From: an uncultured Ruminococcus sp.
GTDB taxonomy: Bacteria; Bacillota; Clostridia; Oscillospirales; Ruminococcaceae
Direction of reading: 5' to 3'
Length of the DNA stretch: 11,278 nt
NCBI GenBank assembly: GCA_947174085.1
Contig: CAMWHN010000041.1
Location: 1 to 11,278, forward strand
Shown here in pieces: positions 6,263 through 11,278 of this stretch. A program made the position numbers and the translations under genes. Below the pieces are notes generated by a model. It ran no database searches and was not told where the DNA came from. It was given only the letters and a program-made list of their open reading frames with translations. Positions within the stretch are counted from its first letter, which is position 1. Every line of letters starts with the position of its first letter.

Positions 6263-7972
6263 TTATATTATTTCTTTTTTGTCCATACGCTCAGGGCAAT
6301 CAATTTTTAAAATAGCCATTGCATTTTGAAGCGTCTGACGAACTGCTTTGCAAATATTTGTACGCATTTCACGCAATTCAGGTGTTTCAGCATTTTTCAC
6401 AGAGCAATTATCATAAAATCTATGAAACAAAGTCGCAAGCTCAATTGCATATTTTGTAATTCTTGACGCATCATAAACTTTCGCAGCCGAAATAATTTCA
6501 GACGGAAACATAGCCAAATGCCGAATTAATTCAATTTCCTGAGAAGTTTCCGGAGCTGGTAATTCCAAAACAGGTGTACCCTCTAAATATAAATTTTCTT
6601 CTTGTAGCGTTCTTAAAATACTGCAAATTCTCGCATGTGCGTACTGGACATAATACACAGGATTCTGAGAAGATTTCTGCACAGCTAAATCCAAATCAAA
6701 TTCAAAATGCGAATTTGCTTCACGCATATTAAAGAAAAATCTTGCAGCATCTAACGGAATTTCTTCGAGCAGGCTAACTAAACCAATAGCTTTGCCACTT
6801 CTTTTAGAAACTTTAATCGGCTCACCGTCACGCAATAAAATTACCATTTGCATTAATACAACATCAAGCTTATCTGTATTCACATCAAGAGCTTTCAAAG
6901 CTGATTTTAATCTTGGCACATAGCCATGATGGTCAGCACCTAACACATTAATAGCTTTATCAAAATTTCTGGTAACTAACTTATCACAATGATAGGCAAT
7001 ATCTGGCACAATATAAGTCGGAATGCCATTAGCTCTCACAAGCACAAAATCTTTATCTGCGCCGAACTGTTCCGCCTTAAACCAAATTGCGCCCTCTTGC
7101 TCATAAGTATAGCCTTTATCTGTTAATTGCTTTACAATACGCATAACACTGCCGTCCGCATGTAATTTACTTTCTTTGTACCAATTATCATAAATAACAC
7201 GATAGCTTTTTAAATCCCGTTCCAGACCGGCAATATTTTTCGGCAATGCAAAATTTACTAACGCATCACGGCGGATTTTACTCTCTGTATTAGCATATTT
7301 ATCTGAATTTTCAGCATAAAAATTTTCTGCATGTGCTGTAATATCTGCGCCATGATACGCATCTTCAGGCATTTCAATTTCTTGACCGCATTTTTGCAAA
7401 TATCTTACTTCGAGAGAAGTTGCAAATTTTTCAATTTGATTACCGGCATCATTAACATAAAATTCACGTTCTGTATGCCAGCCTGTCCATTCTAACAAGC
7501 TAGCAATGCCATCACCTAAAGCCGCACCTCTGGCATTTCCAACATGCATAGGACCTGTAGGATTTGCTGAAACAAATTCTACTAAAGCAGATTTACCAGC
7601 TCCGACATCAGATTTACCATAATTATTTTTCTCTGTTAAAACAGCCTGTACAGTATCAGCAAACCAATTTTTTTGCAAGAAAAAATTAATAAACCCTGCA
7701 CCGGCAATTTCAAATTTTTCAAAATAGCTACCTGTTAATTGCAAATTTTCTGTTAAAAGCTCTGCAATTTTTCTAGGTGCCATATGCAATGTTCTTGCAG
7801 AGACCATGGCAATATTTGTCGCAAAATCACCATGAGCTTTATCTGCCGGAATTTCTATCACAAAAGCCGGAATTGGTTCAGGTGCGATTTTTTCTTCTGC
7901 CACAAGCTGACCCATCGCTTGCAATAACATTTCTTTTAACTGCGACTGTGCAGTCTGAATCATATTTATCAT
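6263..7972 (-). CDS. argS: Arginyl-tRNA synthetase
   Basis: Class I aminoacyl-tRNA synthetase of 569 residues that charges tRNA-Arg in the cytoplasm. The N-terminal additional domain spans about 5-100. The HIGH-type motif is HVGN (143-146) in the family string SANPTGPMHVGN. The KMSKS-type loop is VSKRS (388-392), a common form in this family. The DALR anticodon-binding domain runs from about 437 (NPVYYVQYAHARICSIL) to the end, with the usual CPERM close to the C-terminus. A longer in-frame start at 8026 would add 18 residues running into the preceding gene. The ATG at 7972 has a perfect AGGAGG at 7980-7985, 7 bases away, so I chose that. It follows the DUF1934 gene by 19 bases, the same pairing as ywiB-argS in B. 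subtilis, and is the last gene of the ddl cluster. Confidence 0.97.
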   Translation of the reverse strand: MINMIQTAQSQLKEMLLQAMGQLVAEEKIAPEPIPAFVIEIPADKAHGDFATNIAMVSARTLHMAPRKIAELLTENLQLTGSYFEKFEIAGAGFINFFLQKNWFADTVQAVLTEKNNYGKSDVGAGKSALVEFVSANPTGPMHVGNARGAALGDGIASLLEWTGWHTEREFYVNDAGNQIEKFATSLEVRYLQKCGQEIEMPEDAYHGADITAHAENFYAENSDKYANTESKIRRDALVNFALPKNIAGLERDLKSYRVIYDNWYKESKLHADGSVMRIVKQLTDKGYTYEQEGAIWFKAEQFGADKDFVLVRANGIPTYIVPDIAYHCDKLVTRNFDKAINVLGADHHGYVPRLKSALKALDVNTDKLDVVLMQMVILLRDGEPIKVSKRSGKAIGLVSLLEEIPLDAARFFFNMREANSHFEFDLDLAVQKSSQNPVYYVQYAHARICSILRTLQEENLYLEGTPVLELPAPETSQEIELIRHLAMFPSEIISAAKVYDASRITKYAIELATLFHRFYDNCSVKNAETPELREMRTNICKAVRQTLQNAMAILKIDCPERMDKKEII

Positions 7973-7979
7973 AAATTTT

Positions 7980-7985
7980 CCTCCT
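7980..7985 (-). promoter_or_regulatory. Ribosome binding site that fixes the argS start
   Basis: AGGAGG on the minus strand, 7 bases before the ATG at 7972. It lies in the 19-base gap after the DUF1934 stop codon and rules against the longer argS frame that begins inside that gene. Confidence 0.8.
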
Positions 7986-7991
7986 GTGTTA

Positions 7992-8423
7992 TCACACATT
8001 TTTTTTAATTTCAATAAAAATTTCATTATCAGATAATAAACTAGAATTAGAATCTACTGTATATCTAAATTTCAATGTTCCGCCCTCGTCAGTTAAATTA
8101 TTATCAATATATTTTGCAGAAATTCCAAATGTCAATTCTCCGAAAGGGGTTTTATAATTACAAAAATGTTTTCTTCCCTCTTGAATGACAAGATTTGAAT
8201 TAAAACTCCCTTGTCGAATAATCGTTATAATATTATCATCAGGTGAAACTTGCATTCGTGTCGTAGAGCCTTCCATTCCAGTTGCTTCCGATTCAAAATA
8301 AACAATTATTTTTACACCAGTAGACAAACACATATAATTAATCACTGTATTTAAAACTATTTCTATCTTATCTTCTTCTTCATATTGGACATTACGCAAT
8401 GTCATAATCCAGTTTTCTTTCAA
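7992..8423 (-). CDS. DUF1934 (YwiB-like) beta-barrel protein
   Basis: Small protein of 143 residues of the DUF1934/YwiB family, whose fold is a calycin-like beta-barrel and whose function is not established. The recognisable core is VYFESEATGMEGSTTRMQVS, then IIRQG, then YKTPFGELTFGI and LKFRYTVD, matching the family's alternating strands and its conserved TPFGE-type segment. There is no signal peptide or membrane helix. Start choice is uncertain. GTG at 8432 is overlapped by the purine-rich AAAGGG, whereas TTG at 8423 lies 6 bases after AAGGGTG (8431-8437), so I prefer TTG. ATG at 8405 would give 137 residues without a good binding site. The position directly before argS, as in Bacillus, supports the identification; co-transcription with murI and argS is likely. 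Confidence 0.8.
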   Translation of the reverse strand: MKENWIMTLRNVQYEEEDKIEIVLNTVINYMCLSTGVKIIVYFESEATGMEGSTTRMQVSPDDNIITIIRQGSFNSNLVIQEGRKHFCNYKTPFGELTFGISAKYIDNNLTDEGGTLKFRYTVDSNSSLLSDNEIFIEIKKNV

Positions 8424-8464
8424 AATAATCACCCTTTATATTTCCTGAAACTACTTCCTATACT

Positions 8465-9268
8465 TTAAATCCGACTGCTAAAAACTTGCCCATACGCAGC
8501 ATCTTCCAAAAAATGCTTTGCATTTTCACGGAAACTAGCGACACTATCACTGACATAATAAATATTATGACCAGTTTCTTTACTATCTGTTAATAAATCC
8601 TGTTCTGTAAGGCATTTTCTTGCATATTTAGCGGCTTCTTCGCCAGCAGAAATTAAATTTACATGATTTCCCATAATATCCGCAATAATATCACGAATAA
8701 TCGGATAATGTGTACACCCCATAATCAACGTATCTGCACCAGCATTTCTAATTGGTGTTAAATATTCTTCTGCTGCAAGACGAGTAATCTGATTATCTCT
8801 GCTAGTATAGCCATACTCCACAAGATGTACTAGTAAGGGACATGCGATTGCTGTCACTGTAATTTCTGGATTAATCTCATGTATCGCATGTTCATAACTG
8901 CCACTTTTGATAGTTGCTGGTGTCCCAATAATGCCAATTTTATGATTTTCAGTCATTTCGCAAGCGGTTCTTACTGCCGGATAGACAACACCTGTAAATG
9001 GCATATCCTGTACTGGTGAATCTGTTCCCAATATGGAGCTAACTGTTCCACATGCGGCAATTATCATTTTAACGGGGTGCTGTTTTAAAAAAGCAACATC
9101 TTCTTTGGTATATCTTAAAATCGTCTCACGGCTTCTTGTTCCGTAAGGTACTCTAGCCGTATCTCCAAAAAATATAATATTCTCGTTTGGAAGAATTTTA
9201 TTTAATTCTTTTACTGCTGTCAATCCGCCCAATCCAGAATCAAATACACCAATTGCATTCTGATTCAT
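8465..9268 (-). CDS. murI: Glutamate racemase
   Basis: Cytoplasmic, cofactor-independent racemase making D-glutamate for peptidoglycan, 267 residues, the normal family length. Family motifs are GVFDSGLGG (Asp10, Ser11), GDTARVPYG (35-43), the first catalytic cysteine Cys73 in AACGTVSS, ACPLLVHLVEYG (142-153) and the second cysteine Cys185 in GCTHYP. The residue after Cys73 is Gly where most family members have Asn (ACNT); the other key residues are intact, so I expect it to be active. The ATG at 9268 has AGGAGG at 9280-9285, 11 bases away. A longer frame from 9319 would run into the ddl coding region and add 17 residues not typical of the family. The ddl stop codon TGA touches this ribosome binding site, suggesting coupled translation. 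Confidence 0.95.
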   Translation of the reverse strand: MNQNAIGVFDSGLGGLTAVKELNKILPNENIIFFGDTARVPYGTRSRETILRYTKEDVAFLKQHPVKMIIAACGTVSSILGTDSPVQDMPFTGVVYPAVRTACEMTENHKIGIIGTPATIKSGSYEHAIHEINPEITVTAIACPLLVHLVEYGYTSRDNQITRLAAEEYLTPIRNAGADTLIMGCTHYPIIRDIIADIMGNHVNLISAGEEAAKYARKCLTEQDLLTDSKETGHNIYYVSDSVASFRENAKHFLEDAAYGQVFSSRI

Positions 9269-9284
9269 AGTCAAAAATTCCTCC

Positions 9285-10355
9285 TCAGCAAGTTCTATCT
9301 GTTGTAATCGCTTGTTCAATTAATTTATCTATTAAATATTCTGATGTCATGCCCATATGTTCCATTAATTTTGCATACATGCTAATTGACGTAAATCCAG
9401 GCATTGTATTAATTTCATTTAAAATTACTTCTCCATCTTCTTTCAGGAAGAAATCCACACGAGATAAGCCTTTGCAACCCATTGCCATATAAGCTTTTAC
9501 TGCGATTTCCTGAATTTCACGATTTTTTTCAATTGACAAATTTGCCGGAATTGCTAATTTAGAATCATTCAGAACATATTTTGCATCAAAATCATAAAAT
9601 TGCTTACAAGCTTCAATTTCGCCCACAAATGACGCAAACGGTGCATCATAGCCAAATACAGCTGTTTCTAATTCTCTGCCGAAAATGCATTCTTCTACAA
9701 TAACTTTGCTATCATGTTCAAATGCCTGTTTGACAGCATTTAAAAGCTGTTCTGCATTTTCCGCACGATTCACACCAATAGAAGACCCTGCATTTGCCGG
9801 CTTTACAAACAACGGATAGCCTAATTGACTTGCAATTTCGGTACATCTTTCATTTAAATGCTTCATTTCTCGCTGATAAATCACACGCCATTTTGCTGTA
9901 CGAATCCCATGATAATCTAAAATAGTATGTGTCGTTGCTTTATCCATACAAGCCGCTGACGCAAGTAAACCACAACCAACATACGGAATTTTTGCTAAAT
10001 CTAATAAGCCTTGTACAGTACCATCTTCGCCGTTTTTACCATGTAATACTGGAAATACAACATCTACTTTTTTCAAAGTTGCTGTTCCATTATCAATCGT
10101 AATAAAACCCTTATGCACGGTATCCGGTGACAGAATCGCTGACGTACAATCTGGATTTTGTTCCCATTTTCCAGATATAATTGCAGATACGTCCCCTGGG
10201 TAATATAGCCATCTGCCTTTTTTTGTAATACCCACACATAGAACTTCATATTTTTCTCTTGGAATATTTTGAATAATATTCGTTGCAGATTTCAATGAAA
10301 TATCATGCTCACTAGAAGCACCGCCGAATAATACGGCTACTTTTATTTTTGCCAT
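9285..10355 (-). CDS. ddl: D-alanine--D-alanine ligase
   Basis: ATP-grasp ligase joining two D-alanines for the pentapeptide of peptidoglycan, 356 residues, cytoplasmic. The N-terminal motif is GGASSEHDIS (11-20, Glu16 binding the first D-Ala). HGKNGEDG follows at 105-112, and the ATP-grasp FVKPANAGSSIG at 183-194. Metal ligands are Asp301, Glu314 and Asn316 (RVDFF and LNEIN), with MPGFTSIS near the second substrate. The omega loop reads DFDAKY (255-260) and keeps the Lys-Tyr pair typical of D-Ala-D-Ala ligases. D-Ala-D-Lac ligases have Phe or other residues there, so this is a housekeeping, vancomycin-sensitive-type enzyme. AAGGAG at 10365-10370 supports the ATG. It leads the cluster ddl, murI, DUF1934, argS. 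Confidence 0.97.
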   Translation of the reverse strand: MAKIKVAVLFGGASSEHDISLKSATNIIQNIPREKYEVLCVGITKKGRWLYYPGDVSAIISGKWEQNPDCTSAILSPDTVHKGFITIDNGTATLKKVDVVFPVLHGKNGEDGTVQGLLDLAKIPYVGCGLLASAACMDKATTHTILDYHGIRTAKWRVIYQREMKHLNERCTEIASQLGYPLFVKPANAGSSIGVNRAENAEQLLNAVKQAFEHDSKVIVEECIFGRELETAVFGYDAPFASFVGEIEACKQFYDFDAKYVLNDSKLAIPANLSIEKNREIQEIAVKAYMAMGCKGLSRVDFFLKEDGEVILNEINTMPGFTSISMYAKLMEHMGMTSEYLIDKLIEQAITTDRTC

Positions 10356-10415
10356 AGCTCCAAACTCCTTTATGCCTTGTCAATTTTTTTCATAAAATTA
10401 TCAAATGCTTTTTCT

Positions 10416-10444
10416 ATTGTAACATATTCTTGCAAAAACTGCAA
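10416..10444 (-). promoter_or_regulatory. Promoter of the ddl-murI-DUF1934-argS cluster
   Basis: Minus-strand -35 TTGCAG (10439-10444), a 17-base spacer, then an extended -10, TG-T-TACAAT (10416-10421). Transcription would start near 10409, giving a leader of about 54 bases before ddl. A CTTGC/GCAAG dyad (10429-10445) covers the -35 and part of the spacer and could be an operator. A second, weaker TATAAT lies at 10527-10532. Confidence 0.6.
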
Positions 10445-10480
10445 GTGTTTTTTAGAAAAAAGCCGTTTTTCGTTTTTAGT

Positions 10481-10508
10481 TTGTAAAAAAATTTTAATTT
10501 TTTTGCAA
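10481..10508. repeat. AT-rich inverted repeat between the endonuclease gene and ddl
   Basis: TTGTAAAAAAAT (10481-10492) and ATTTTTTTGCAA (10497-10508) form a 12-bp stem with a 4-base loop. One pair is G-U as plus-strand RNA and a C-A mismatch as minus-strand RNA. It lies 82 bases past the stop of the endonuclease gene. It may help end that transcript together with the AAAAA-CGGC-TTTTTT stem just downstream, but it lacks GC pairs, so terminator function is weakly supported. Confidence 0.3.
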
Positions 10509-10589
10509 GAATGCTGATATTACTAAATTATACGCAGAAAATATTTCAAAAAGAACCGTCTTAATAACTATCTAACAAAGAACAGGGAA

Positions 10590-11278
10590 TCAAATAATAA
10601 TTTTAGAAAAAATATCATGTTCAAGGTCATGACTAGAATAAATATGCTCCATAATATCAAAAGTTTCTTCAAGATTATGTCTAGCACTCTTCCAACCAAT
10701 ACCATCGGTAAACCATATAAAACTAAATCCTTTGATAGTATCAACTTCCTGCGCAATTTGCTTATAGCTTCTAGCAGTTTCATTTAATTTTGAGCCTTGT
10801 GTAGCATAAAAATTAGTTTCAATCCCATAAATCATAGTATCAGTTTTAATTACAAAATCAAAACGTTTTTCTGCTTTGCCCTTGTTAGATATTGCTGATA
10901 AATCAATCCCCCATTTATTTGTAATTTCATGAATATACATCTCTTTAAAATAATTTATATTTTTCTGGAAACCTGCTTTTATCATATAACTTTCAACTAA
11001 ATCTTCCATCAGATGTCCGCCACGATTTTTTCTGCCGTTGCTGTCTAAACCGACTTCAACACCTGTTACATAATCTATTAAATTACTAATAATATGATTT
11101 TCTAATAAATCAAATAATCCAATTTTACGCATAAAAATTGCATATTCTTCATTAGAGTAATTTTTGTTCTTAAAGTTATAGATATAATTAACAGAATTAT
11201 CTAAAATATGTATTTCATGTAATCGAGTTGCTATCAAAATTGGAATGCATTTTAAAACTTCTGGATAGTGTTCTAAAA
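10590..11278 (-). CDS. DpnII/MboI-type restriction endonuclease, partial (5' end beyond window)
   Basis: Type II restriction enzyme of the DpnII family, which cuts unmethylated GATC. The visible 228 residues match, from memory, the C-terminal four-fifths of the 288-residue DpnII. Shared landmarks are SNLIDYVTGVEVG, SNGRKNRGG, IDLSAIS, KRFDFVIK, ETNFY, GSKLNETARSYK and the closing NLEETFDI with LEHDI. An in-frame TTG at 11237 is not the start: 13 further codons upstream to the edge (HYPEVLKCIPILI) also match DpnII, so about 55-60 N-terminal residues are missing. Acidic residues in FDF and ETN probably belong to a PD-(D/E)XK-like active site; this is inference. In DpnII systems the GATC adenine methylase genes precede the endonuclease, so they should lie beyond the right edge. 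GATC is absent from the whole window, consistent with an active system. Confidence 0.9.
   Translation of the reverse strand, partial: LEHYPEVLKCIPILIATRLHEIHILDNSVNYIYNFKNKNYSNEEYAIFMRKIGLFDLLENHIISNLIDYVTGVEVGLDSNGRKNRGGHLMEDLVESYMIKAGFQKNINYFKEMYIHEITNKWGIDLSAISNKGKAEKRFDFVIKTDTMIYGIETNFYATQGSKLNETARSYKQIAQEVDTIKGFSFIWFTDGIGWKSARHNLEETFDIMEHIYSSHDLEHDIFSKIII

Noticed and set aside
7973..8026. Eighteen-residue N-terminal extension of argS
   Set aside because: It overlaps the DUF1934 gene, and the perfect AGGAGG at 7980-7985 points to the ATG at 7972, which gives the family's usual N-terminus.
9269..9319. Seventeen-residue N-terminal extension of murI
   Set aside because: It lies within ddl and its stop; AGGAGG at 9280-9285 and the family pattern support the ATG at 9268.
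9285..10355. Possible vancomycin-resistance (D-Ala-D-Lac) ligase
   Set aside because: The omega loop keeps Lys259-Tyr260 as in D-Ala-D-Ala ligases, and no vanH- or vanX-like gene is nearby.
10429..10450. CTTGC/GCAAG hairpin followed by a T-run, looking like a plus-strand terminator
   Set aside because: No plus-strand gene lies upstream, and the same bases form the -35 and spacer of the ddl promoter on the minus strand.

Overview
The window is low-GC Gram-positive DNA. It most resembles a member of the Clostridia, probably a Ruminococcus/Oscillospiraceae-type gut anaerobe. That placement is inferred from the A+T-rich sequence, strong AGGAGG-type ribosome binding sites, the ftsE-ftsX-M23-S41 gene order and the DUF1934-argS pairing; no taxonomic marker was searched. 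Every confidently called gene lies on the minus strand, so the right end of the window is upstream. One doubtful small membrane-protein reading frame lies on the plus strand at the far left.

From right to left: (1) 10590-11278 is the 3' part of a DpnII/MboI-type restriction endonuclease gene (GATC specificity by homology), cut by the window edge. (2) 9285-10355, 8465-9268, 7992-8423 and 6263-7972 form a compact cluster: ddl (D-Ala-D-Ala ligase), murI (glutamate racemase), a DUF1934/YwiB-like beta-barrel protein and argS. It appears to be driven by an extended -10 promoter near 10416-10444. (3) 4928-6013 is a PucR/CdaR-type regulator with its own extended -10 promoter and an inverted repeat lying over it. 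(4) 4129-4812, 3234-4139 and 1537-3168 are ftsE, ftsX and a secreted coiled-coil/M23 peptidase with a poly-threonine linker. A terminator follows, and then an S41 (Ctp-type) protease at 299-1462. This is a divisome-controlled peptidoglycan hydrolase module: an ABC transporter-like switch, its probable extracellular hydrolase, and a membrane-anchored processing protease. A bidirectional terminator closes it at 267-293.

The two cell-wall blocks fit together: ddl and murI supply D-amino acids for peptidoglycan synthesis, and FtsEX plus the M23 enzyme remodel it at division. The most striking non-gene signal is the complete absence, on reading by eye, of the tetranucleotide GATC from all 11,278 bases, beside a GATC-type endonuclease gene. 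In keeping with this, every Asp codon I found that precedes a C-initial codon is GAC, although GAT is otherwise the usual Asp codon. No tRNA, rRNA, CRISPR array, insertion sequence or integrase was seen.
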